64,000 nt of DNA from positions 1 to 64,000 of the forward strand of contig DAOOUW010000002.1 of assembly GCA_035390885.1 (NCBI GenBank), in the 5' to 3' direction. This DNA is from JAOAFT01 sp035390885. GTDB taxonomy: Bacteria; Bacteroidota; Ignavibacteria; UBA10030. Positions 43,353 to 52,989 of the stretch are shown piece by piece. Both the position numbers and the translations under genes were made by a program. A model generated the notes under the pieces. It ran no database searches, had not been told where the DNA came from, and saw only the letters and a list, made by a program, of their open reading frames with translations. The number at the start of each line of letters is the position of its first letter. The first letter of the stretch is position 1.

Positions 43353-44479
43353 AAAACATTCTTTCTTCACTTGAATCATTCTGGAGACATGGATTTGTAT
43401 ATCCAATATTGCGACAGATTTTACATAATCCACCGATAAACTACCCAATCGAACTATCATCGAACAACAAAATCTTGATCTTTCGTCATGATAGAATTGG
43501 CGATATGATTGTAACGACTCCGATATTGAAATATTTAAAAACGCACTTTCCCAACATTTCAATTGGAATATTGGCAAGTGAAAAGAATGTCGAAATCATT
43601 AAATACAATCCTTATGTCAATGATATCTATGTGCTTTCTAGACGAAGAATAAAATCGCTCAATGAATTACTTCGTGCTCGAAAACAAAACTATGATGTTA
43701 TTCTGAACCTTGTTTTCAATCGAACTACAAGCTGTGGATTGCTTGCCTATTTCATTGCACCACACGCTATTAAAGTTGGACAGGGACTTGATAAATATTG
43801 GTTTTATTTTAATATATTTTTGAAGCTCCAACGAAATGAAAAACATATGGCACAAACAATTGCTGAGATCGTCGAGGAGGTGTTTGGCGTTTCAATTCCT
43901 GATAGTGAGCTGGAATTTGAAATTCCATTCGATAACGCAACTGAAGGAAGAGTTTTAGAGTTTCTCAATTCAAGATTTTCGTTTATCGAAGAGCACAAAC
44001 GATTTCACTGCGTGCTTGTAAATCTTTCTGCGGTGGATTTTGCACGTCGAATTTCACTTTTACAAGCAAGATCTATTATCGATCGGTTGTATGAGTGCAA
44101 TTTCCCTTGCATTGTGCTTAAAGACCCAGCGGACAGAGAGATGGAAAAATTAGCATTGGAATGTCAAAAGAAAAATCTATGTACTATTTTCCCTTCTTCT
44201 GGTGCTGCATCTTTGCTCGAAATTGCTGCATTGATTAAATATGTCAGAGGTGTAATTACTCCGGATACGTCTATTGTTCACTTTGCCTCTGCAATGAAAA
44301 CTCCAGTTCTCGCTTTCTACACACCGACGCAAGAATGGAAAGAGTGGCAGCCATGGAAAGTTTCCTTCATCTCTGTCGTTGCTTCTAATAATCAATCGGT
44401 TAGCACAATTCCTGATTCGACAATAAAGGAACGATTGAATGATTTTATCACAACGATTACAAAGGAAATCAATAAATAA
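43349..44479 (+). CDS. GT9-family glycosyltransferase (second heptosyltransferase-like)
   Basis: Companion of the preceding gene, 376 residues. FRHDRIGDMIVTTPILKYLK near residue 47 and ITPDTSIVHFASAMKTPVLAFY near residue 306 are the GT9 motifs. The two proteins share layout including the roughly 45-residue N-terminal extension, so they likely arose by duplication and act in sequence on the LPS core. The ATG overlaps the previous stop by 4 nt. Confidence 0.88.
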   Translation: MKNILSSLESFWRHGFVYPILRQILHNPPINYPIELSSNNKILIFRHDRIGDMIVTTPILKYLKTHFPNISIGILASEKNVEIIKYNPYVNDIYVLSRRRIKSLNELLRARKQNYDVILNLVFNRTTSCGLLAYFIAPHAIKVGQGLDKYWFYFNIFLKLQRNEKHMAQTIAEIVEEVFGVSIPDSELEFEIPFDNATEGRVLEFLNSRFSFIEEHKRFHCVLVNLSAVDFARRISLLQARSIIDRLYECNFPCIVLKDPADREMEKLALECQKKNLCTIFPSSGAASLLEIAALIKYVRGVITPDTSIVHFASAMKTPVLAFYTPTQEWKEWQPWKVSFISVVASNNQSVSTIPDSTIKERLNDFITTITKEINK

Positions 44480-44594
44480 AATTTCCGTAAAAATAATGTA
44501 AGCTATTTGGGCATCAATTAAAATTCAATAAACGAAGAAAATAGCTATTTAGAAAAATATTAGCATTGCGATTGCAATAAAAAAGGATTGAGAA

Positions 44595-45761
44595 ATGATA
44601 TCGAGTAGATTTGACCAAAAATATATTATGGTTTTTCTTTCAATATTTGCAATAAGCTTTTTACTTTCTATTGCTTTAATGCAATTTATTGCAGCAACGC
44701 TTTTTATTCTTTGGATTTTTGAAAAAAATTCCGAGAAGAGAAAGTCTTTTGACCAGATTACTGCATTTATTTTTTTATTTGGCTTAGTTCGGTTAATCAC
44801 GATCTTTTTATCTGAATATCCACAAACAAGTTACGAGGCTATTTATAAGGAAGCTTTGTTCTATACTTCTGCTGTAGCAGTTCCGTTTTATTTAAAAAAT
44901 TTGGATAAACAAAATTTGCTAAAATTAGTTCTCGTTTTTATTCTTGGCGCTGCAGTAGTGTCTGTTATCGGAAGTATTAGATTTTTTGTTGGCTCTGTTG
45001 AACGTGCACAAACATTTTCTTCCGGTTACACAGCATTTTCTGGTTATTTGTTGTCATCACTCGCGGCAGCCCTGTTCTATCCAAAGAAAATCAACAGTAT
45101 GAAAGGAATCCTATTTTGGTCAATCGTATATGCTGTCATTTTCATCGGACTAATTACATCACTTGGAAGAGCAAACATCGCAATTGCAGTATTCGTTTTT
45201 GCTGTGGCGCTTCTTTTTAAACAAATTCCTTTAAAACAGATTATTGTACTTGGAGTGATTGGACTGATTACATTTGGAATCTACCTTGTTCACCCATCGG
45301 AATTAATCGAAAATCGGGTAGGAAACATTACTTATCTTTCCGAACGCGATATTATCTGGCAAGGAGCAAAAGAAATTAGTTTACAACATCCATTGTTGGG
45401 ATTTGGTCCTAGGACATTTCGGCAAATATTTCCATTTAAAGAAGAATTTGTTGATAAAAAAATTGGCAGTTGGCATAATGATTTTTTACAGATTTATTTT
45501 GAAAGTGGAATATTGGGATTAATTGCCTATTTGAGTTTACTCTGGATTATAATCAAAACTTCGGTTAGTCATTTCCGGAATAACAATATTGATCCTGAAT
45601 TAAAATCTTTATCCCGAGCTGCTTTAATTTCTATTATTGCATTATTATTGTCATCTTTGACATCAGGATTTATGACTACGGCTGTACTTTCAATGGTTTT
45701 CATTTTTCTTGTTTCTTTGATTTCAAGGATAGATTTTGAAGTCAGTAATTTTTCACACTGA
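44595..45761 (+). CDS. O-antigen ligase/polymerase family protein
   Basis: Polytopic inner-membrane protein of 388 residues with about eleven helices and the Wzy_C/WaaL pattern. TSLGRANIAIAVFVF, a large periplasmic loop with ERDIIWQGAKEI, and HPLLGFGPRTF followed by WHNDFLQIYFESGILGL, where the histidine is the likely active-site residue. It would join O-antigen or other glycan chains to lipid A-core, or polymerise them. Its place after the MsbA-like and GT9 genes favours ligase. 115 nt separate it from the GT9 gene. Confidence 0.85.
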   Translation: MISSRFDQKYIMVFLSIFAISFLLSIALMQFIAATLFILWIFEKNSEKRKSFDQITAFIFLFGLVRLITIFLSEYPQTSYEAIYKEALFYTSAVAVPFYLKNLDKQNLLKLVLVFILGAAVVSVIGSIRFFVGSVERAQTFSSGYTAFSGYLLSSLAAALFYPKKINSMKGILFWSIVYAVIFIGLITSLGRANIAIAVFVFAVALLFKQIPLKQIIVLGVIGLITFGIYLVHPSELIENRVGNITYLSERDIIWQGAKEISLQHPLLGFGPRTFRQIFPFKEEFVDKKIGSWHNDFLQIYFESGILGLIAYLSLLWIIIKTSVSHFRNNNIDPELKSLSRAALISIIALLLSSLTSGFMTTAVLSMVFIFLVSLISRIDFEVSNFSH

Positions 45762-45996
45762 AATTTGCTTGAGCTAAGTGTGAAGTTAAAATTCATAGTA
45801 TATTACATCTTGTATTAGATAAATCGGAATTGCATTTTCCGTCATTGTTGTAACAAGATGTTTTATTTTATTTCCAAACTCCATTTCTTGATTCTCCATT
45901 AAAAAACCAATATCTTGACACATAATTTAAGGGCATTGCTGATCTTCTTTGGAGAGCAGCGATGCTATTATTTTATCGAATAACATTATAGACTGA

Positions 45997-47319
45997 ATGA
46001 AAAAGAAATTACAATCATCAAGTACGGCGACATTTATTCGTACATCCCGTTCTTCTGCAATCGAAGCAGGTTCATATCAAAAGACGATCTTAGAAAATGG
46101 CGTCAGAGTTGTTTCTGAATACATTCCCTATGTACATTCGGTATCGCTGGGAATGTGGATAACAGTTGGTTCTCGCTATGAAACAGAATTGAATAATGGA
46201 ATTACACACTTTATCGAACATATTGCATTTAAGGGAACAAACAAACGAACCGCTGCAGCTATTGCCAAAAGCCTTGAACAGGTAGGAGGTTATCTGAATG
46301 CATATACGAGCAAAGAGCACACCTGTTTCTATGCGCGAGTTCTGGATGAATACGCCCCTTTGGCATTTGATGTACTCGCGGATCTTATCACGAATGCCAC
46401 TCTAAAGCCGAAAGATATCGAAAAAGAAAAACTTGTCGTGATTGAAGAAATTAAACAGATGGAAGATGACCCTCTTGATTGTGTTCACGAATACTTTGAA
46501 CAAGAAGTCTATCAAAATCATCCTCTACATTTTCCAATACTTGGTTCACCTAAAAACATTGAATCGTTTACACAAGAGGAGATAATTGAATTCTACCACA
46601 AGTACTACAATGCTCAAAATATTATTGTGGCATCGGCGGGCAACCTCAAACATGATGAATTACTTAATTTGTGCAACAAAAATTTTAAAAAAAATCCGAA
46701 TTATTTAAGTTTACTTCATAACGACACCGATGCAGTAGTTCCTCAACAGCGCAGTGTAGAAATTCTAAAGCCAATCCAGCAGACACATATTTGTATAGGT
46801 ACTATCGGATACGGCGCAAAACACGATAAAAGGTTTGCGTCACAAGTTTTGAATACTTTTCTTGGAGAAGGAATGAGTTCGCGATTATTTCAAAACATAC
46901 GGGAACGATACGGGATTGCTTACTCAGTGTATAGCTTCAATAATCAAATGTCCGATACAGGAACCGTAGGAGTATATATTGCAACAGATCCATCACAAGC
47001 TGAAAGATGTATTGAATTGGTGTGGAATGAACTTGAGAAAATAAAATCTGGCCTCATTTCAAAAGCGTTATTGCAACGGACAAAAACACAAATTAAAGGA
47101 AATTTATTGTTAGGCTTGGAAAGTGTCTCAAATAGAATGAGTCATATTGCATCCAATGAATTGTACTATGGGCAATTTATTCCATTAGAAGAAATGCTGA
47201 ATTCAATCGAAGCTGTAACTCTTGACGATATAATTCAAGTTGGACAAGAACTCTATCAACCATCACGAACATTATTATTACTTTTACGTCCAGATACAAC
47301 AATTGAGGCGCTTCGATGA
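45997..47319 (+). CDS. M16-family zinc peptidase
   Basis: Insulinase/pitrilysin-type peptidase (M16B, processing-peptidase-like), 440 residues. The inverted zinc motif H-x-x-E-H is at residues 71-75 (HFIEH), and the distal zinc ligand glutamate is in KLVVIEEIKQMEDDP about 75 residues on. The C-terminal half has GEGMSSRLFQNIRERYGIAYSVYSF, also typical. Such proteins act on peptides in the cytoplasm or after export; no signal peptide is visible. The first ATG (45997) gives about 25 extra residues before the family's usual start. The stop overlaps the aminotransferase gene. Confidence 0.92.
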   Translation: MKKKLQSSSTATFIRTSRSSAIEAGSYQKTILENGVRVVSEYIPYVHSVSLGMWITVGSRYETELNNGITHFIEHIAFKGTNKRTAAAIAKSLEQVGGYLNAYTSKEHTCFYARVLDEYAPLAFDVLADLITNATLKPKDIEKEKLVVIEEIKQMEDDPLDCVHEYFEQEVYQNHPLHFPILGSPKNIESFTQEEIIEFYHKYYNAQNIIVASAGNLKHDELLNLCNKNFKKNPNYLSLLHNDTDAVVPQQRSVEILKPIQQTHICIGTIGYGAKHDKRFASQVLNTFLGEGMSSRLFQNIRERYGIAYSVYSFNNQMSDTGTVGVYIATDPSQAERCIELVWNELEKIKSGLISKALLQRTKTQIKGNLLLGLESVSNRMSHIASNELYYGQFIPLEEMLNSIEAVTLDDIIQVGQELYQPSRTLLLLLRPDTTIEALR

Positions 47320-48542
47320 CAGTAGAACAAACAAAGGAATATACAAAACCGTCTATATCAACACGAGGAAGAGAAGTACAAGGTTCTCCAATTCGTAAAC
47401 TTGCATCTGTCGCCGAAGCACGAAAAAAGACTGGAATCACAGTTTATCATCTTAATATCGGTCAGCCAGATTTACCTTCGCCAGAGGTCATTGAAACTTT
47501 TCTTCATCAGATCAATCGCAGAACAATTGAGTATGCTCCTTCAAATGGGATGAGTGAAATTCTGGCGGCTTGGAAAATGTATTTTGCACATCACGACATT
47601 TTCTTTGACGAGAATGAAATGATTGTTACAACGGGAGGTTCTGAAGGACTGCTCTTTGCTCTTAACGCAGTATGCGATTCAGGAGATGAAGTATTAGTAT
47701 TTGAGCCATTCTATACAAATTATAATGGCTTTGCTTCTCTTGCCAATGTTAAACTTACTCCAATTGAATTACACATTGACAATAAGTTTGCATTGCCGAC
47801 AAAAGAAGAAATTGAAAAACATATTACTCCGAGAACAAAAGGAATGCTGTTCTGTAATCCATCGAATCCTACCGGAAGAATTTTTACACCTGAAGAACTC
47901 CATCGGTTAGCAACGATAGCCATAGAACATAATTTATTTATGATCTCAGATGAAGTATATCGTGAATTTTCGTATGATCGACAACCTGAGAGTATTGCCC
48001 ACTTAGCTGAAGTAAAAGATAGAACAATTTTAGTTGATAGTTGCTCAAAACGATTTAATGTCTGTGGAGCACGCGTAGGTGTTCTGGCTACGAAGAATCA
48101 GGAAGTATATGATGCGGTGTTAAAATTTAGTATGGCGCGTTTGTCAGTTGCAACAATCGAACAATTGGCTATGGTTCCATTATTACAAGAACCAGAACGA
48201 TACACAAAACCAATTGTTGAAGAATTTCATCGCCGTCGTGATGCAGTTTATGAATCATTAGGCACACTTAACGGTGTAACGTACTATAAACCTGAAGGAG
48301 CTTTCTACATTGTCGTCGGTTTACCGGTCGAAGATGCTGAACACTTTTCTCGCTGGATGATAGAAGAATTCGAAGACAATAATGAAACGGTACTCCTTGC
48401 TCCTGCCGCAGGATTCTATGCGACGCCCGGAAAGGGGAAGAACGAAGTGCGTATTGCATTTATGCTTACGGCACCTAACCTAATTCGTTCGATTTCCTTG
48501 ATTGGAATCGCACTGGAGCAATATAGAAAACTCTATCCTTGA
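47316..48542 (+). CDS. Class I/II pyridoxal-phosphate aminotransferase
   Basis: Fold-type I aminotransferase of 408 residues, similar to aspartate/aromatic aminotransferases of the AspC subgroup. NIGQPDLPSPEVI near the N-terminus, the TTGGSEGLLFAL cofactor loop, CNPSNPTGRIF, ISDEVYREFSYD and the Schiff-base lysine Lys245 in DSCSKRFNVCGARVG. The substrate is not decided by sequence alone. The ATG overlaps the M16 gene's stop as ATGA. Confidence 0.9.
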   Translation: MTVEQTKEYTKPSISTRGREVQGSPIRKLASVAEARKKTGITVYHLNIGQPDLPSPEVIETFLHQINRRTIEYAPSNGMSEILAAWKMYFAHHDIFFDENEMIVTTGGSEGLLFALNAVCDSGDEVLVFEPFYTNYNGFASLANVKLTPIELHIDNKFALPTKEEIEKHITPRTKGMLFCNPSNPTGRIFTPEELHRLATIAIEHNLFMISDEVYREFSYDRQPESIAHLAEVKDRTILVDSCSKRFNVCGARVGVLATKNQEVYDAVLKFSMARLSVATIEQLAMVPLLQEPERYTKPIVEEFHRRRDAVYESLGTLNGVTYYKPEGAFYIVVGLPVEDAEHFSRWMIEEFEDNNETVLLAPAAGFYATPGKGKNEVRIAFMLTAPNLIRSISLIGIALEQYRKLYP

Positions 48543-48644
48543 AGTTGAACGATGACACTGTGTGTTTGAATTTAAATTCTACTATTTGTTGATTTAAAAA
48601 ATCAACAGCAGTATTTTTGAATCACTATGAAGGGGAAAGAGGCA

Positions 48645-50186
48645 ATGTTCTCACAAATCTTAAGTGCAGCAACATTTGGAGTGGATGCAAATATTGTTGA
48701 AGTCGAAACTCACCTTGATTCAAATGTTCCAAAATTTTTTATAGTAGGATTGCCGGATAATGCGGTAAAAGAAAGCATGCACCGTGTAACTGCCGCTATC
48801 AAGAATTCTGGATTCAAGTTCCCAAACAGACGTATCACGGTAAATCTTGCTCCTGCCGACATCAAAAAAGAAGGGTCGGCATACGATCTGCCAATTGCAA
48901 TTGGTATTTTACTGGCATCAGAACAAATTCACAGCTCGGTGTCGAATCAATTTTTATTTTTAGGGGAGCTTGCGCTCGATGGCGCTGTTCGCCCAATCCA
49001 TGGCGCTTTAGTCATTGCACTCGAAGGAAGAAATAAGGGAGTTCGAGGAATTCTGCTTCCTGAGGAAAATGCTCAGGAAGCAGCAATGGTTGAAGGTATT
49101 GAAGTCTATCCAATTCGTACGCTTCGCGAAGCTGTCGATTTCTTACAAAGTGAACATTCATTCCTTCAACCATTTGTTGTTGATATGGAAAAAGTGTTTT
49201 CGACTGAACAGCATTACACTCTTGATTTCTCTGATGTAAAAGGGCAGGAGAGCGTTAAAAGAGCGCTTGAGATAGCTGCTGCTGGAAGCCACAACATCCT
49301 TTTAATTGGTCCGCCAGGTTCTGGGAAAACGATGCTTGCAAAAAGATTACCGACGATTCTTCCTCCATTAACATTCGAAGAGGCTCTTGAAACAACGAAG
49401 ATTCATTCTGTTGCAGGACTTCTTCCAATTCATTCTGCTTTGGTTGCTGTTCGACCATTTCGATCTCCGCATCACACTATTTCCGATTCAGCGCTTGTCG
49501 GCGGTGGAACAATTCCCCGTCCTGGTGAAATATCCCTTTCGCATCATGGTGTGCTATTTCTCGATGAACTTCCAGAATTTGCACGAAACGTTCTTGAAGT
49601 TATGCGCCAACCGCTTGAAGATGGAAAAGTAACTATCAGTCGCTCCAAAATGACCGTTGAATTTCCAGCAAACTTTATGCTCGTATGCGCTATGAATCCC
49701 TGTCCCTGCGGAAACTATGGAAATCCACTTCAAGAATGCTCATGCACAACAACCCAGATTCAAAAATATGTGGGGAAAATTTCGGGACCTTTGCTCGATC
49801 GAATTGATATACACGTTGAAGTTCCAGCCGTCAGATATACTGAATTGTCATCACGCAAGAATGGTGAATCTTCATCTCAAATTCGGGAACGCGTTATTAA
49901 AGCAAGGAAAATACAAGAAGGACGATTTCGTTCAGTTCCAAAAGTTTTTAGCAATGCAGATATGCAGTCAAATGAAATTAAGAAATTCTGCGAACTCGAT
50001 GCTCAAAGCGTCGAACTTCTCAAAAATGCAATGACAAAACTTGGTCTCTCAGCCCGTGCCTACGATCGAATTCTCAAAGTTAGCCGAACAATCGCCGATC
50101 TCGATGGAAGCGAAGCTATATTATCTCATCACGTTAGCGAGGCAATTCAGTACAGGAGCCTTGACAGAACTTTTTACGCCCTCTAA
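48645..50186 (+). CDS. comM: YifB/ComM-family Mg-chelatase-like ATPase
   Basis: Predicted hexameric AAA+ helicase, about 513 residues; ComM promotes branch migration during natural transformation in Vibrio. An N-terminal Lon-protease-like ChlI domain (SAATFGVDANIVEVE at its start) precedes Walker A GPPGSGKTMLAKRLPTILPP and Walker B VLFLDELPEF. A cysteine-rich NPCPCGNYGN and ECSCT segment, typical of YifB, follows. The start at 48645 is preceded by AGGGG at 9 nt. An ATG at 48627 lacks a good site. Confidence 0.92.
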   Translation: MFSQILSAATFGVDANIVEVETHLDSNVPKFFIVGLPDNAVKESMHRVTAAIKNSGFKFPNRRITVNLAPADIKKEGSAYDLPIAIGILLASEQIHSSVSNQFLFLGELALDGAVRPIHGALVIALEGRNKGVRGILLPEENAQEAAMVEGIEVYPIRTLREAVDFLQSEHSFLQPFVVDMEKVFSTEQHYTLDFSDVKGQESVKRALEIAAAGSHNILLIGPPGSGKTMLAKRLPTILPPLTFEEALETTKIHSVAGLLPIHSALVAVRPFRSPHHTISDSALVGGGTIPRPGEISLSHHGVLFLDELPEFARNVLEVMRQPLEDGKVTISRSKMTVEFPANFMLVCAMNPCPCGNYGNPLQECSCTTTQIQKYVGKISGPLLDRIDIHVEVPAVRYTELSSRKNGESSSQIRERVIKARKIQEGRFRSVPKVFSNADMQSNEIKKFCELDAQSVELLKNAMTKLGLSARAYDRILKVSRTIADLDGSEAILSHHVSEAIQYRSLDRTFYAL

Positions 50187-50237
50187 ATTCTCCTGTTGTA
50201 AGTACTTTCGAGCTTTTGTATATTCTATTCAGGAACT

Positions 50238-51233
50238 GTGAACATCGGTAAAATACATATTGAAAAACCGCTAGCTCTTGCACCAATGGAAAATATAACG
50301 GATTTACCTTTCCGTCTTGTGTGCAAAGAACTTGGCGCTGATATAGTGTATACAGAATTTGTCAATACAGAAGGATTGGTGCGCAATTCCGATAAAACAA
50401 AGCTTAAAATGAATTTTTTCGAGGAAGAACGACCTTTTGGAATACAACTCTACGGCGGCAATCCAGATACAATGCATCGAGCAGCTGTTATGGCAGCCGA
50501 GTTGCAACCGGATATCATTGACATTAACTGCGGTTGCTGGGTAAAAAATGTTGTCAAAAATGGAGCCGGCTCTGATTTACTTCGTGATCTTCCAAGAATG
50601 GAAAATATTATTAAAGCGGTTGTTTCTGCTACAAATATTCCTGTTACTGTAAAAACACGATTGGGATGGGATTCTGATAATATCTGTATCATTGATGTTG
50701 CCAAAATTGTTGAACAAGCTGGCGCACAGGCTTTAACGATCCATTGTCGTACGAGGACTCAAGCACATCAAGGCGAACCTGATTTTTCCTGGATTGCAAA
50801 AGTAAAACAGGTGGTATCAATTCCAGTGATTGCGAACGGCTCTATTGACACACCAGAGAAGGTAAAAAAAATATTTGATGAAACTGGATGCGATGGAATT
50901 ATGATTGGTCGTGGTGCAATTTACAATCCATGGATTTTTCAACAATCAAAGGACTATTTACAACAAGAAAAAGAAGTTGTAGAGCCGAGCTTTGAGGAAC
51001 GATTGAGGGTTTTACTAAGACATTTGTACCTTGCAGTGCAAGTTAAAGGTGAACGAAGAGGCGTAATTGAATTTAGAAAGCACTATAGCGGATACCTCAA
51101 AGGATTCCCTAATGTTGCAAAAATTCGGCAGGAAGCGATGCAATATACAGAACTCGAGCCTTTAGTTGGTATGTTAATGTCATATAAAGAAACTTTAGCT
51201 AAGTCAAACCGTCAGTATATTTCCGTTATATAA
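50238..51233 (+). CDS. dusB: tRNA-dihydrouridine synthase
   Basis: FMN-dependent reductase of uridines in tRNA, 331 residues, GTG start. APMENITDLPFR near residue 15 binds FMN, YTEFVNTEGL follows, and the catalytic cysteine is Cys100 in CGCWVKNVVKNGAG. Most DusB proteins have Gly-Cys-Pro-Val there; this one has Gly-Cys-Trp-Val, as I recall for Bacteroidota relatives. KTRLGWD, HCRTRTQAHQG and GRGAIYNPWIF complete the pattern. The downstream gene starts 6 nt later. Confidence 0.92.
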   Translation: MNIGKIHIEKPLALAPMENITDLPFRLVCKELGADIVYTEFVNTEGLVRNSDKTKLKMNFFEEERPFGIQLYGGNPDTMHRAAVMAAELQPDIIDINCGCWVKNVVKNGAGSDLLRDLPRMENIIKAVVSATNIPVTVKTRLGWDSDNICIIDVAKIVEQAGAQALTIHCRTRTQAHQGEPDFSWIAKVKQVVSIPVIANGSIDTPEKVKKIFDETGCDGIMIGRGAIYNPWIFQQSKDYLQQEKEVVEPSFEERLRVLLRHLYLAVQVKGERRGVIEFRKHYSGYLKGFPNVAKIRQEAMQYTELEPLVGMLMSYKETLAKSNRQYISVI

Positions 51234-51238
51234 GCAAG

Positions 51239-52987
51239 ATGGATAAACAACAAATCGCAGATACGTTAGATACTATTGGTACATTATTAGAATTAAAAGG
51301 TGAAAATCCTTTTAGAACAAGAGCTTATCATAATGCAGCTCAAGCAATTCGTAATATCAATGAGGATATTGATCAATATATCGAAAATCGAACATTGACC
51401 TCAATTAAAGGGATAGGGAAAGATCTCGCTGACAAAATTACAGAAATTGCTTTAACAGGAGATTCTAACCAATTAAAAGAATTGAAGAAGCAATTCCCTG
51501 ATGGTGTGCTTGCCATGCTTCGCATACCAGGTTTAGGTCCCAAAAAGGTAAAACTACTATTCGATGAATTACATATTTCATCCATTGAACAGCTCAAAGA
51601 TGCCTGCCAAAAACATATTTTGAGAGATATAAAGGGATTAGGTCCAAAAACCGAAGAAAATATTTTAGCTGGAATTGAGCAAATAAATAAATCAGCAGGT
51701 AAATTCCTTTATAACGTTGCAAAGCAGGCTGCAGATGAAATTGTTTCTGTTATTGAGAAAGTAAATGGTGTAACTAAATACGAAATAGCTGGAAGTATTC
51801 GGCGAAGGAAAGAAATCATTGGCGATATAGATATTCTCGTTAGCACTCAGCCCAAAACAGTCGAAAAGGTATTCGATGCATTTGTTCAACATCCTTTAAT
51901 TCAAAAAGTAATTGCTCGTGGTTCTACAAAAGCTTCGGCAGTACTCAAGAATAACATTCAATGCGATGTAAGAGTTATTGAAAATAAAGAATTTCCATTT
52001 GCATTACAATATTTTACAGGAAGCAAAGAGCATAATGTAGAAATTCGATCTCGCGCCAAAAAATATGGCTGGAGCCTAAATGAGTACGGTTTTACTCGAA
52101 TTAAAGATTCAACATCTCAAAAGAAAATCCCAAAGTGTAATTCTGAAAAAGATATTTACACTGCACTCGATTTACAATATATTCCACCAGAATTAAGGGA
52201 AAATATGGGAGAAATTGAGGAAGCTGAAAAAGGACGTATTCCATTGTTAATTGAGAATTCGGATATAAATGGCGCTTTCCACTGTCACACAACTTATAGC
52301 GATGGAGCGTTAACCCCAGAAGAATTACTTAAAGTCGCTAAATCTAATAGATGGAAATTTATCGGGATAGCTGACCACAGCAAATCTGCTGCTTATGCTG
52401 GCGGAATGAGTATAGAAACTGCAAAAGAACAAATCCAACACTTACGCCATCTTGCAAAGTCTAACAACGATATTAAGCTCTTTATTGGCGTGGAATGCGA
52501 TATATTACCGGATGGCAATCTTGATTATCCAGATTCTTTACTTGCACAATATGATTATGTTATCGTATCCATACATAGCAAATTTAAGATGAGCGAAGAC
52601 GAGGCAACTCATAGAATTTGCAAAGCATTACAGCATCCATTTGCCACAATCCTCGGACATCCAACCGGACGTCTCTTGCTTGAGCGCGAAGGTTATCCAC
52701 TCGACATTAAAGCTGTTATTGATACTGCCTCGAAACATCGCAAGCTAATCGAGATCAATTCTCACCCTATGAGATTGGATTTAGACTGGCGATGGCTTCG
52801 CTATGCAAAAGAAAAGGGGTTACTTCTTTGTATAAATCCGGATGCCCACAATGCAGAAGGTTTGAAGGATGTTGAATATGGCGTTGGAATTGCACGCAAA
52901 GGTTGGCTCGAGCCTCGGAATGTTATCAACACATGGACTAATACTCAAATTGAATCACTATTGATTTCACTGAAAAAGGGAGAATAG
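51239..52987 (+). CDS. polX: Family-X DNA polymerase/3'-5' exonuclease with PHP domain
   Basis: Repair polymerase of 582 residues. An N-terminal helix-hairpin-helix domain with FRTRAYHNAAQAIR and LPGLGPKKV-like GIGKDLADKI repeats is followed by the polymerase-beta-type core (AGSIRRRKEIIGDIDILVS holds the metal-binding Asp residues near residue 197), and a C-terminal PHP domain starts with FHCHTTYSDGALTPEE and ADHSKSA. This is the bacterial PolX layout. Forms a run with the unknown gene 52990 and nth, which may be one DNA-repair unit. Confidence 0.93.
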   Translation: MDKQQIADTLDTIGTLLELKGENPFRTRAYHNAAQAIRNINEDIDQYIENRTLTSIKGIGKDLADKITEIALTGDSNQLKELKKQFPDGVLAMLRIPGLGPKKVKLLFDELHISSIEQLKDACQKHILRDIKGLGPKTEENILAGIEQINKSAGKFLYNVAKQAADEIVSVIEKVNGVTKYEIAGSIRRRKEIIGDIDILVSTQPKTVEKVFDAFVQHPLIQKVIARGSTKASAVLKNNIQCDVRVIENKEFPFALQYFTGSKEHNVEIRSRAKKYGWSLNEYGFTRIKDSTSQKKIPKCNSEKDIYTALDLQYIPPELRENMGEIEEAEKGRIPLLIENSDINGAFHCHTTYSDGALTPEELLKVAKSNRWKFIGIADHSKSAAYAGGMSIETAKEQIQHLRHLAKSNNDIKLFIGVECDILPDGNLDYPDSLLAQYDYVIVSIHSKFKMSEDEATHRICKALQHPFATILGHPTGRLLLEREGYPLDIKAVIDTASKHRKLIEINSHPMRLDLDWRWLRYAKEKGLLLCINPDAHNAEGLKDVEYGVGIARKGWLEPRNVINTWTNTQIESLLISLKKGE

Positions 52988-52989
52988 GT

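Noticed and set aside
45915..45943. TTGACA box upstream of the M16 peptidase gene
   Set aside because: The -35 box is perfect but the element 17 nt later (GCTGAT) does not look like a -10 box.
48588..48616. Hairpin GTTGATT/AATCAAC before the ComM gene
   Set aside because: The stem is AT-rich and the T run is separated from it by six bases, so it is a poor terminator.
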